Counted from the first letter of the stretch, positions 1 to 6,683 are shown. The stretch: DNA of 9,552 nt from Candidatus Rokubacteria bacterium RIFCSPLOWO2_02_FULL_72_37 (GCA_001790315.1 MGCE01000014.1:1-9552), one strand, 5' to 3'. A program made the numbers and translations. The notes: a model not told the origin generated them from the letters alone.

Positions 1-658
1 GGCGCACCTTGTAGCCGCGGATCTGGACGTCGCGCTCCTCCATGATGTTGAGGAGGCCCACCTGGATCCGCTCGGCGAGGTCGGGCAGCTCGTTGAGGGC
101 GAAGATGCCGCGGTTGGTGCGCGGCAGGAGCCCGTAGTGGATCGTCAGCTCGTCGGAGAGATAGCGCCCCTCGGCGACCTTGATCGGGTCCACCTCGCCG
201 ATGAGATCCGCGATCGTGATGTCGGGCGTCGCCAGCTTCTCGCCGTAGCGGCGGTCGCGCGTGAGCCAGACGATCGGGGTCGCGTCGCCCTCGAGGGCGA
301 GCCGCGCGCGGCACGCGCCGCAGATCGGCGCGGCCGGGTCGTCGTTGATCTCGCAGCCGGCGAGCGCGGGCACTGCCTCGTCGAGCAGGCCGACGAGCAG
401 GCGCGCCATGCGGGTCTTGGCCTGGCCGCGCTCGCCGAGGAAGACGATGTCCTGGCCGGAGAGGAGCGCGTTCTCGATCTGCGGGACGACGGTCTCCTCG
501 TAGCCGATGATGCCGGGGAAGAGCGGCTCGGCGCGCCGGAGCCGCGCGAGCAGGTTGTCGCGCAGCTCCTGCTTGACGGGCTTCGAGACGTGGCCGCTCG
601 CCGCGAGCTCCCCGACGGTGCGCGGCCGGGCCGGCACGCTAGCGTCCCGCCGGGGCAT
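1..658 (-). CDS. BchI/MoxR-like AAA+ ATPase (magnesium-chelatase-type), partial: C-terminus beyond left edge
   Basis: This is the N-terminal ~219 residues of an AAA+ ATPase of the magnesium chelatase subunit I/MoxR type. Numbered from the GTG at 637, the Walker A loop is GERGQAKT at residues 68-75, after GIIGYEETVVPQIENALLSG. The Walker B-like segment is GIFALNELPDL, followed by AERIQVGLLNIMEERDVQIRG, which is typical of this family. Three cysteines lie between the motifs (C95, C106, C109), within CEINDDP...CGAC. Known relatives usually act with a von Willebrand factor A partner to remodel or load metal into a client; chlorophyll synthesis is not implied, since no bch/chl genes are nearby. 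Start: ATG at 658 overlaps the lipoprotein gene by 20 bp; GTG at 637 lies just after its TAG, with GGCGGGA upstream. Either fits family N-termini, which begin shortly before TVGEL. Last gene in view of the hyuA-hyuB-lipoprotein string. Family call is firm; the client is unknown. Confidence 0.85.
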   Translation of the reverse strand, partial: MPRRDASVPARPRTVGELAASGHVSKPVKQELRDNLLARLRRAEPLFPGIIGYEETVVPQIENALLSGQDIVFLGERGQAKTRMARLLVGLLDEAVPALAGCEINDDPAAPICGACRARLALEGDATPIVWLTRDRRYGEKLATPDITIADLIGEVDPIKVAEGRYLSDELTIHYGLLPRTNRGIFALNELPDLAERIQVGLLNIMEERDVQIRGYKVR

Positions 659-923
659 AGCCGAGCTCGGTCATGCACCGCTCGTAGGCCGACCGCAGGC
701 GCCGGTCCTCGAAGGCGAGGCGCCCGAGGTCGGCGGCGCCGCCAACCCAGGCCTCGGGCGTCTTCGGCAGGTCGCGGGTCTTGCGGATGCAGTCGACCTC
801 GTCGAGCGTGACCCGCTCGTACATCGTGTTCGGCCGCGTCCACGCGCTGCCCGTGACCTCGAGCTTGGTCGTGCAGCCGGCGAGCAGCGCGACGGCGGCC
901 GCGAGCGCGATCGGTCCTCTCAT
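639..923 (-). CDS. Small predicted lipoprotein, 94 aa
   Basis: I do not recognise a named family. The N-terminus MRGPIALAAAVALLAGC is a textbook lipoprotein signal: a charged start, a hydrophobic stretch, and lipobox LAGC with the lipidated cysteine at residue 17. The mature part (~78 aa) is soluble and charged, with two further cysteines, C45 (DEVDCIRK) and C83 (YERCMTELGY). They could form a disulfide outside the cytoplasm. The ending YxxCMxxxGY is seen in many small envelope lipoproteins of unknown role. ATG 923 overlaps the hyuB stop as ATGA, and GGGAGGT at 936-930 sits 6 nt before it, so the start is well supported. Its TAG (641-639) overlaps or abuts the start of the ATPase gene. Coupled translation suggests it belongs to the same operon, but a surface lipoprotein has no obvious job beside a cytoplasmic hydantoinase. 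Function unknown. Confidence 0.8.
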   Translation of the reverse strand: MRGPIALAAAVALLAGCTTKLEVTGSAWTRPNTMYERVTLDEVDCIRKTRDLPKTPEAWVGGAADLGRLAFEDRRLRSAYERCMTELGYAPAGR

Positions 924-2650
924 GACCTGACCTCCCGGAGCCGGCGCGTCGCGTCGGCGTCCACCTTCAGCGTGACGGGGTCGAGCACCACGCCGTGCTC
1001 ACGGCGCGCGTACTCCAGCGCGATCTTCTCGTTGCGGGCGTCGGCCGCCACGAGCCCGGGGTCGCGCGCCAGCGGGTCGCCGAAGCCGCCACCGCCCGCC
1101 TGCTCGTGGCGGATGGTCTCGCCGGCGCGCAGCAGATGAAAGAACTTCGCGGGCATGGCACGGGCTTCGCCCGCGGGGTTCAGGACGTTGCGGGTCGGGC
1201 GCGCCGGCCGGCCGCCGGCGAGGCCCCATGGCGGAAACCGCATCCGGTCGGAGCGGAGCTGCAGGCTCGCCTCCGCGTTCAGCAGCGTGTACTGCCGCGC
1301 GAGGCCGAGGCCGCCGCGCCAGCGGCCCGCGCCGCAGCTGTCGGGGACGAGCGCGTACTCGTCGATCCGGATCGGGTGCTGCGCCTCCAGGACCTCGACG
1401 GGCGTGTTGGACATGTTCTGCGAGGGATTCGTGATGGCCTCGATGCCGTCCTTGTCGGGCCGCGCGCCCCACGCGCCGCAGATCATGTCGACGATGACGA
1501 AGGGGCGGCCGTCGGGCCGGTAGCCGCCGATCGAGAGCACGGTATTGCCGCCCTCGCCCGCCGCCGGCACGCGGTCGGGGACGATCTGTGCGAGGGCGCC
1601 GAGCATGACGTCGAGCAGGCGGTAGCCGGTGAGGGCGCGCGCGGCGCAGGCGCCGGGCAGGCGCGGGTTCAGGATCGTGCCCTCGGGGGCGACGACGTCG
1701 ATGCAGCGGAAGACGCCGGCGTTGTTCGGCGCGTCCTGGCGGAGGACCGAGCGCACGGACAGGTACGTGCACGACTTCGTGAACGAGAGCGTCGAGTTGA
1801 GCGCCGCCCGCACCTGGAGGGAGGAGCCCGTGTAGTCGCAGGTGAGGTGGCCGTCCTCGTGGACGGTGATCGCCACCGTGAGCGGCACCGGGTCGTCGCT
1901 GAGCCCGTCGCTGTCGAGGTAGTCGGTGAACGTGTAGCGGCCCCGCGGCCACGTGCGAATCTCGTTCCGGGTCAGCCGCTCGGCGTAGTCGAGCAGCGCG
2001 TCGACGTAGACGCGGACCGTCGCCTCGCCGTACCGCCCGAGGAGCTTGAGGTACTCGCGCTCGCCGACCCTGCACGCCGCGTACTGCGCGCCGAGGTCGC
2101 CGAGCACGCGGTCGGGCACGCGGACGTTCTTCTCGATGATGCGGAGCACGCTCCGGCTCGGGACGCCGCGCTCGTAGAGCTTGACCACCGGGATGCGGAG
2201 CCCTTCCTGGTAGATCTCGGTCGAGTCGCTCGCGTTCGAGCCGGCGACGCGCCCGCCCATGTCGGTCTGGTGGGCGATGACCACCGCGAACCCCTCGAGC
2301 CGCGTCTCGACGAAGACCGGGAGGAACATGAACACGTCGGGCAGGTGCATCCCGCCCTCGTAGGGGTCGTTCATGATCAGCGCGTCGCCGGGGTGGAGAT
2401 CGTCGTGGAAGAGGCGGAGGACCGTCGCCATCGCGTCGGGCACGGCGCCGAGGTGCTGGGCGATCGTCTTCGCCTGGGCCACCATGCGCCCCCCGGCGTC
2501 GCAGAGGGCGGCCGAGTAATCCATGACGTCCTTGACGATCTCCGAGCGCGCCGTGCGGATGACCGTGTAGGCCATCTCGTCCACGATGGCGTCGAGCGCG
2601 CTCTTCACGACCGCGAGGGTGATCGGGTCGAGCGGGGCGGCGGGCGTCAT
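920..2650 (-). CDS. hyuB: Hydantoinase B/oxoprolinase family protein (HyuB-like subunit)
   Basis: Second subunit of an ATP-dependent hydantoinase/oxoprolinase/acetone-carboxylase-type enzyme, 576 aa from ATG 2650, the usual length. The family start LDPITLAVVKSALDAI is at residues 7-22. Other hallmarks are NDPYEGGMHLPDV (94-106, with D95, H102 and D105 as likely metal or active-site ligands), AHQTDMGGRVAGS (126-138), CDYTGSS (271-277), SNTPVEVLEAQHPIRIDEY (414-432), GAGRWRGGLG (440-449) and GGGGFGDPL (519-527). No signal peptide or membrane segment; cytoplasmic. It pairs with the HyuA-like subunit encoded just upstream, which binds ATP. Start choice: the frame is open to a GTG at 2731, but the extra 27 residues (Ser/Pro/Gly-rich) lie over the end of hyuA and an intercistronic hairpin and lack family similarity, so ATG 2650 is preferred. 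No good Shine-Dalgarno precedes it. Its TGA overlaps the lipoprotein ATG. Substrate (hydantoin, 5-oxoproline, ketone) cannot be told. Confidence 0.92.
   Translation of the reverse strand: MTPAAPLDPITLAVVKSALDAIVDEMAYTVIRTARSEIVKDVMDYSAALCDAGGRMVAQAKTIAQHLGAVPDAMATVLRLFHDDLHPGDALIMNDPYEGGMHLPDVFMFLPVFVETRLEGFAVVIAHQTDMGGRVAGSNASDSTEIYQEGLRIPVVKLYERGVPSRSVLRIIEKNVRVPDRVLGDLGAQYAACRVGEREYLKLLGRYGEATVRVYVDALLDYAERLTRNEIRTWPRGRYTFTDYLDSDGLSDDPVPLTVAITVHEDGHLTCDYTGSSLQVRAALNSTLSFTKSCTYLSVRSVLRQDAPNNAGVFRCIDVVAPEGTILNPRLPGACAARALTGYRLLDVMLGALAQIVPDRVPAAGEGGNTVLSIGGYRPDGRPFVIVDMICGAWGARPDKDGIEAITNPSQNMSNTPVEVLEAQHPIRIDEYALVPDSCGAGRWRGGLGLARQYTLLNAEASLQLRSDRMRFPPWGLAGGRPARPTRNVLNPAGEARAMPAKFFHLLRAGETIRHEQAGGGGFGDPLARDPGLVAADARNEKIALEYARREHGVVLDPVTLKVDADATRRLREVRS
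930..936 (-). promoter_or_regulatory. Shine-Dalgarno for the lipoprotein gene
   Basis: On the minus strand GGGAGGT ends 6 nt before ATG 923. It lies inside the last codons of hyuB, so the lipoprotein has its own strong ribosome site as well as the ATGA overlap. It fixes the lipoprotein start. Confidence 0.7.
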
Positions 2651-2677
2651 CAGGAGGTTAGGGTCCCCCACGGCGAC

Positions 2678-2696
2678 GCCCGCGTCAAGCGCGGGC
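2678..2696 (-). other. Perfect hairpin in the hyuA-hyuB intercistronic gap
   Basis: Arms GCCCGCG (2678-2684) and CGCGGGC (2690-2696) pair perfectly over 7 bp with a 5-nt loop. The gap between the hyuA stop (2703) and the preferred hyuB ATG (2650) is 52 bp. No T-tract follows on the minus strand, so it is not a classical terminator. It could be an mRNA-stabilising or processing element, or chance in GC-rich DNA. Confidence 0.4.
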
Positions 2697-2702
2697 CCCG
2701 GC

Positions 2703-4805
2703 TCAGGCGTCGAGCGTGAGGACGAGGTCACCGCAGGGATCGGTCGCGACGGCCGCGCCGGGCGGCACGACGATCGTGGAGTCGTAGGACTCGAGGATCA
2801 GGGGGCCCCGGCGCGGCGCCGGCCCGACGGCCTCGCGGCCGAGCACCGGTGTGTTCACGAGCCCGCCCCCGCGGTCGAACGCCACGGGCCGGTGCGTCGG
2901 GCCGGCCGGCGTCGTCGTGACGTCGAGCGCGCGGAAGTCGAGGCGGCTCGGCCGGCGTCCGGTCGCGACCAGGCGCACGTTGACCAGCTCGAGGTCCTCG
3001 TCGGTCGCGTACCCGTAGGTCGCGGCGTACTCCTCGCGGAACGCCCGCCGCAGCGTCTCGACGCCGTCGGCGTCCAGGCGGTCGCCGGCGAACGGAATCG
3101 TCAGCTCGGCGCCCTGGCCGACGTAGCGGAGGTCGGCCTGGAGCTCGAGCCGGATTCCCGCGTCGTCGTAGCCCTCGGCGTGGAGCGTCGCGCGGCCCTC
3201 CTCCAGGAGCGCGGCGACCAGCGTCCCGACCGCGGCCGCATCCAGCGCCGCCAGCGGGCTCGCGTGAGCCCTCACGACGTGGTGCTCGACGTCGCTGGCG
3301 AGCATACCCACCGCGGTGAAGACGCCGGGCAGGACGGGCACGAGCGCGCGGCGGATCTCGAGCACGCGGGCGACGTCCACGGCGTGGACGGGCCCGCTCC
3401 CGCCGAACGCGACCAGCGTGTAGTCGCGCGGGTCGCGGCCGCGCTCGATCGTGACCGAGCGGATCGCGCGCGCCATGTTCGCGTTGGCGACCTGACGGAT
3501 GCCGTGGGCGGCCTCGAGGAGCGAGAGGCCGAGGGGCGCCGCGACGTGGGTGCGGATCGCCTCGCGCGCGCGCGCCGCGTGAAGGGGCAGCTCGCCTCCG
3601 GCGAGCCAGGACGGGTTCAGGAAGCCGAGCACGACGTTGGCGTCGGTCACGGTCGGCCGCTCGCCGCCCTGTCCGTAGCACGCGGGCCCCGGGACGGCGC
3701 CCGCCGACTCCGGCCCGACGCGCAGCAGGCCGCCCGCGTCGATCCACGCGATCGAGCCGGCGCCGGCGCCGACCTCGGCCACGTCGATCGCGGGCACCTT
3801 CAGCATGTACCCCCCCGCCTTGATGAAGCGGCTCGGCGTGCTCATCCCCTCGCGGAACTCGTACTCCGAGGTGAGCGACACGCGCCCGCGCTCGACGAGC
3901 GAGGCCTTGGCCGTCGTGCCGCCCATGTCGAACGCGATCAGGTCGCGCGCGCCCGCGACGGTGCCGAGCCGTGCGGCGCCGGCGACGCCCGCCGCCGGGC
4001 CGGAGCCGACGCAGAAGACCGGCCTCCGGGCCGCGGCGCGGGCGCTCACGACGCCGCCGTTGGACGCGATGACGAGCAGCGGCGCGGCGATGCCGATCCG
4101 CGCGAGTCCGGCGGTGAGGGCCTCGAGATAGCGCCGCATGATGGGCAGGAGGTAGGCGTTGACGACGGTGGTGCTGGTCCGCTCGTACTCCTTGATCTCC
4201 GGCAGGACGTCGCAGGAGGCGGTCACCTCGAGCGCGGGAAAGCGGGCGCGCAGCAGCTCCTGCGCCCGCCGCTCGTGCACCGGGTTCAGGTAGCTGTTGA
4301 TGAAGCAGATCGCGACCACGTCCACGCCCTCGGCCACGAGGCGGTCCGCCGCGGCGACGACCGTCGCGGGGTCGAGCGGACGCACGACCGCGCCGTCGGC
4401 GCCGATCCGCTCGTCCACTTCGAGGCGCCAGCGGCGCTCGACGAGCGGGACGGGCTTGTCCCACGCGAGGTCGTAGAGATCGGGCGTGCGGATGCGGCCG
4501 ATCTCGAGCACGTCGCGGAAGCCGCGCGTCGTGAGCAGGCCGGTGCGCGCGCCCCGCTTCTGGAGGATCGCGTTCGACGCGATCGTGGTGCCGTGGACGA
4601 CCTCGATCACGTCCCGCGGCGCGATGCTGGCGCGGCCGAGGAGGTCCGCGAGGCCCGCGACGACCGCTGCGCCCGGGTCGTCGGGCGTCGACGGCACCTT
4701 GCTCACGAGGAGCCGCCCGTCGGAGCGCGCGACGACGAGATCCGTGAAGGTGCCGCCGATGTCGACGCCCACGCGGACGCCGGTGGCGGTTGCGATCGAG
4801 GTCAC
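2703..4805 (-). CDS. hyuA: Hydantoinase/oxoprolinase family protein, ATP-binding HyuA-like subunit
   Basis: Large ATP-dependent subunit of the hydantoinase A/oxoprolinase family, 700 aa, normal for the family (~650-720). The N-terminal phosphate loop GVDIGGTFTDLV is at residues 13-24, then HGTTIASNAILQKRG (71-85), ERTSTTVVNAYLLP (208-221), SNGG (248-251) and VGSGPAAGVAGA (266-277). The second nucleotide-binding motif FDMGGTTAK is at 292-300, with AEVGAGAGSIAW (343-354), GPACYGQGG (373-381), FGGSGPVHA (467-475) and a C-terminal ESYDSTIVVPPG (672-683). This is the acetate/sugar-kinase/Hsp70-like fold that phosphorylates a carbonyl oxygen so the partner subunit can open or carboxylate the substrate. 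No signal peptide. Start is GTG 4805; no Shine-Dalgarno is visible, and a -10-like TACAAT ends 8 nt before it, which suggests a leaderless transcript. First gene of the minus-strand string and divergent from the SDR gene. Substrate specificity is undetermined. Confidence 0.93.
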   Translation of the reverse strand: MTSIATATGVRVGVDIGGTFTDLVVARSDGRLLVSKVPSTPDDPGAAVVAGLADLLGRASIAPRDVIEVVHGTTIASNAILQKRGARTGLLTTRGFRDVLEIGRIRTPDLYDLAWDKPVPLVERRWRLEVDERIGADGAVVRPLDPATVVAAADRLVAEGVDVVAICFINSYLNPVHERRAQELLRARFPALEVTASCDVLPEIKEYERTSTTVVNAYLLPIMRRYLEALTAGLARIGIAAPLLVIASNGGVVSARAAARRPVFCVGSGPAAGVAGAARLGTVAGARDLIAFDMGGTTAKASLVERGRVSLTSEYEFREGMSTPSRFIKAGGYMLKVPAIDVAEVGAGAGSIAWIDAGGLLRVGPESAGAVPGPACYGQGGERPTVTDANVVLGFLNPSWLAGGELPLHAARAREAIRTHVAAPLGLSLLEAAHGIRQVANANMARAIRSVTIERGRDPRDYTLVAFGGSGPVHAVDVARVLEIRRALVPVLPGVFTAVGMLASDVEHHVVRAHASPLAALDAAAVGTLVAALLEEGRATLHAEGYDDAGIRLELQADLRYVGQGAELTIPFAGDRLDADGVETLRRAFREEYAATYGYATDEDLELVNVRLVATGRRPSRLDFRALDVTTTPAGPTHRPVAFDRGGGLVNTPVLGREAVGPAPRRGPLILESYDSTIVVPPGAAVATDPCGDLVLTLDA

Positions 4806-4825
4806 GGCGATGCATTGTACACGCC
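4806..4825. promoter_or_regulatory. 20-bp divergent gap between hyuA and SDR start codons
   Basis: Only 20 bp separate GTG 4805 (minus) and ATG 4826 (plus). The gap is unusually AT-rich for this window and contains the palindrome TGTACA (4816-4821). No Shine-Dalgarno serves either gene. Any promoter for one gene must overlap coding sequence of the other, so the two units may interfere with each other or be co-regulated. Confidence 0.5.
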
Positions 4826-4842
4826 ATGACCGACCGTGACAC
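4814..4842 (-). promoter_or_regulatory. Candidate hyuA promoter (-35 GTGTCA, 17 bp, -10 TACAAT)
   Basis: Read on the minus strand, GTGTCA (4842-4837, 4 of 6 to TTGACA) is separated by exactly 17 bp from TACAAT (4819-4814, 5 of 6 to TATAAT). Transcription would start about 7 nt downstream, at or next to the hyuA GTG at 4805, so the message would be leaderless. That agrees with the missing Shine-Dalgarno. The -35 lies inside the first codons of the divergent SDR gene. Sequence-only prediction. Confidence 0.45.
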
Positions 4843-5686
4843 GTCCGCGGGGTTCAGCGACGACGAGCTGGCGGCGCTGCCCACGGTGTTCCACCGCGGG
4901 CTCTTCGACGGCCGGGTCGTCCTCGTCTCCGGCGGCGCTGGCGGGATCGGCCGCGCGATCTGCCTCCTGTTCGGGCGCCTGGGCGCGGCGGTCGCGGCGT
5001 GCGGGCGCGACGCCGCGCGGCTCGCCCGCCTGGAGACACTCCTGCGCGCGCACGGTGTCGCCTGCTCGACGCACGCGATGACCATCCGCGACCCCGCCCA
5101 GGTGGCCGCGCTGCTGGACGTGGTGTGGGAGCGGCACGGCCGGCTCGACGTGCTCGTGAACAACGCGGGCGGTCAGTTCGCGGCGCCCGCGCTCGACATC
5201 ACCCCGAAGGGCTGGCACGCCGTCATCGAGACGAACCTCACGGGCACCTGGTACATGATGCAGGAGGCCGCGCGCCGCTGGGTCGCGCGGGCGCAGCGCG
5301 GCGCCGTCGTCAACATCGTCACGCCGGTGACGCGGCCGCGGGTCGGCATCCCGCACACGGCCGCATCCCGGGCGGGTCAGGTCGCGCTCTCGCGGAGCCT
5401 CGCGCTCGAGTGGGCGCCGCACGGGATCCGTGTCAACTGCGTCGCGCTCGGCGTGATCGCGAGCGTCGGCCTCGCGAAGTATCCGCCGACGGCCCGGCCG
5501 AGCTTCACGCACAATCCGATGCGCCGGATGGGCGACGTCCAGGATGTGGCCGAGGCGTGCGTGTACCTGGCCGCGCCCTCGGCGAAATTCGTCACCGGCG
5601 CCACGCTCACGGTCGACGGCGGGCAGGAGCTGTGGGGCGATTTCTGGCCGCTCGGTCGCCCGGCGCACTTCCGGGTGGAGGACTAG
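4826..5686 (+). CDS. SDR family oxidoreductase, PECR-like (peroxisomal trans-2-enoyl-CoA reductase type)
   Basis: Short-chain dehydrogenase/reductase, 286 aa from ATG 4826. The Rossmann cofactor motif is SGGAGGIG (residues 35-42), NNAG is at 112-115, NLTGTW at 137-142, GIRVNCVALGVI at 200-211 and VDGGQELWG at 263-271. Arg61 in ACGRD after the second strand suggests NADP(H) preference (inference). The usual catalytic YxxxK is absent: the aligned stretch reads HTAASRAG (177-184), giving T178 and R182 in place of Tyr and Lys. From memory, the same HSGAARAG/HTGAARAG pattern occurs in the PECR subgroup (trans-2-enoyl-CoA reductases and relatives), and the segment VNIVTPVTR also resembles that group. 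The frame is open back to 4790, but those residues overlap hyuA and lack similarity, so ATG 4826 is preferred. The N-terminal ~25 residues before GLFDGR are longer than in minimal SDRs. Divergent from hyuA; followed 6 nt later by the methyltransferase gene. Confidence 0.9.
   Translation: MTDRDTSAGFSDDELAALPTVFHRGLFDGRVVLVSGGAGGIGRAICLLFGRLGAAVAACGRDAARLARLETLLRAHGVACSTHAMTIRDPAQVAALLDVVWERHGRLDVLVNNAGGQFAAPALDITPKGWHAVIETNLTGTWYMMQEAARRWVARAQRGAVVNIVTPVTRPRVGIPHTAASRAGQVALSRSLALEWAPHGIRVNCVALGVIASVGLAKYPPTARPSFTHNPMRRMGDVQDVAEACVYLAAPSAKFVTGATLTVDGGQELWGDFWPLGRPAHFRVED
5677..5682 (+). promoter_or_regulatory. Shine-Dalgarno for the methyltransferase gene
   Basis: GGAGGA lies in the final codons of the SDR gene, 10 nt before ATG 5693. 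It supports that start and a shared SDR-methyltransferase transcript. Confidence 0.55.
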
Positions 5687-5692
5687 CGGCGC

Positions 5693-6682
5693 ATGGACAC
5701 GGTGCGGCTCCAGCGGCTCTCGCGCGCGTACATGGAGTCGGCCGTGCTGATGGCGGCCGTCGAGCTCGGGCTCTTCACGCGCGTCGCCCGGGGCGCCGAC
5801 ACCGAGGCGCGGCTCGCCGAGGCGCTCGGGCTCACGCCCACGAACGCCGAGCGCCTCGTGACCGGCTGCGTGGCGCTCGGGCTGCTCGAGCGCGTCGGCG
5901 AGCGCGTGCGCAACGCGCCCGACGTCGACCGGTTCCTGGTCGAGGACGCGCCGGGCTACGCCGGCCCCTGGATGCTCTTCACCAAGCCGTCCTGGGCCGA
6001 ATGGGGGCGACTGGCGCAGCACCTCGCGCGCACCGACCCACCCGCGGTGCTCGGCAAGTACGTGGGCTTCACCGTCGAGGACGCGCGCCGCTACCACGCG
6101 GCCACGTACTCGATCGGGATGGGCGCGGGCCGGCGCTTCGTGCGCCAGGTGGACCTCGCGCGGCGGCGGCATCTCCTCGACCTCGGTGGCGGTTCCGGCT
6201 GCTACTGCATCGCGGCCTGCCAGGCGCACCCGCATCTCAGCGCCACGGTCTTCGATCTGCCGCCCGTCGCGGAGATCGCGCGCGAGTTCATCGCCTCGCA
6301 CGGCCTCGGCGCGCGCATCGCGGCCCAGGGGGGCGACTTCACCCGCGACCGGCTCCCGTCGGGCGCCGACGTGGTGATCATGGCGAGCAACCTCCCGCAG
6401 TACAGTCGCGAGATCATCCAGCGGGTCGTCGCGACGGCGCACGACGCGCTGCTGCCGGGCGGGGAGATGCACCTGATCGGGGAGATGCTCGACGCGGCGC
6501 GCACGGGCCCGCTCGACCCGGCCCTCTGGGGCCTCAACGAGGCGCTCGCCGGCTCGACCGGCGTCGCGCACTCGGTGACCGAGTGCGTCGGGTACCTCGA
6601 GCGCGCGGGCTTCACCGGCGTCGCCGCGCACGAGTTCGTGCCCGGCGTCCTCACGCGCGTGACGGGGACGAAGCCGGGATAG
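5693..6682 (+). CDS. SAM-dependent methyltransferase with N-terminal winged-helix dimerisation domain (O-methyltransferase family 2-like)
   Basis: 329 aa, the usual length for class-2 small-molecule O-methyltransferases. Residues ~1-85 form the winged-helix dimerisation domain (AVLMAAVELGLFTRVARG, then LAEALGLTPTNAERLVTGCVALGLLERVGERV). The SAM-binding motif I is LLDLGGGSGCY (161-171), followed by the acidic end of strand 2 in TVFDLPPV (185-192, D188), GDF (214-216) and LLPGGEMHLIGEML (253-266). Plant and antibiotic-pathway relatives carry LHDW with the catalytic His; here the aligned stretch is SNLPQYSRE (232-240), so that His appears replaced. The protein may methylate a substrate that is already nucleophilic, or act on something other than a hydroxyl. 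No signal peptide. It follows the SDR gene by 6 nt with GGAGGA upstream, so the two form a likely operon. It ends 15 bp before the convergent LLM gene. Family firm, substrate unknown. Confidence 0.9.
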   Translation: MDTVRLQRLSRAYMESAVLMAAVELGLFTRVARGADTEARLAEALGLTPTNAERLVTGCVALGLLERVGERVRNAPDVDRFLVEDAPGYAGPWMLFTKPSWAEWGRLAQHLARTDPPAVLGKYVGFTVEDARRYHAATYSIGMGAGRRFVRQVDLARRRHLLDLGGGSGCYCIAACQAHPHLSATVFDLPPVAEIAREFIASHGLGARIAAQGGDFTRDRLPSGADVVIMASNLPQYSREIIQRVVATAHDALLPGGEMHLIGEMLDAARTGPLDPALWGLNEALAGSTGVAHSVTECVGYLERAGFTGVAAHEFVPGVLTRVTGTKPG

Positions 6683-6683
6683 G

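Noticed and set aside
995..2719. 574-codon open frame on the plus strand opposite hyuB
   Set aside because: The product is Arg/Ala/Val/Asp-rich low-complexity sequence with no family motif. The minus strand carries full hydantoinase B signatures. Typical antisense shadow in GC-rich DNA.
2651..2731. GTG 2731 as hyuB start
   Set aside because: Adds 27 low-similarity residues overlapping the hyuA end, with no ribosome site. ATG 2650 matches the usual family N-terminus, though it is not proven.
3563..3575. Alternating CG run
   Set aside because: Lies within hyuA codons and is expected by chance at this base composition; not treated as a Z-DNA or regulatory element.
2586..4829. 747-codon open frame on the plus strand opposite hyuA
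   Set aside because: Same antisense shadow pattern; composition reflects complementary codons of hyuA, which has all family motifs.
2728..5163. 811-codon minus-strand frame across hyuA and the hyuA/SDR junction
   Set aside because: Mostly Arg/Pro/Gly frame-shifted reading of hyuA, crossing a divergent gene boundary; no recognisable domain.
4802..6631. 609-codon minus-strand frame opposite the SDR and methyltransferase genes
   Set aside because: Antisense shadow; both plus-strand genes have clear domains and ribosome-site or junction support.
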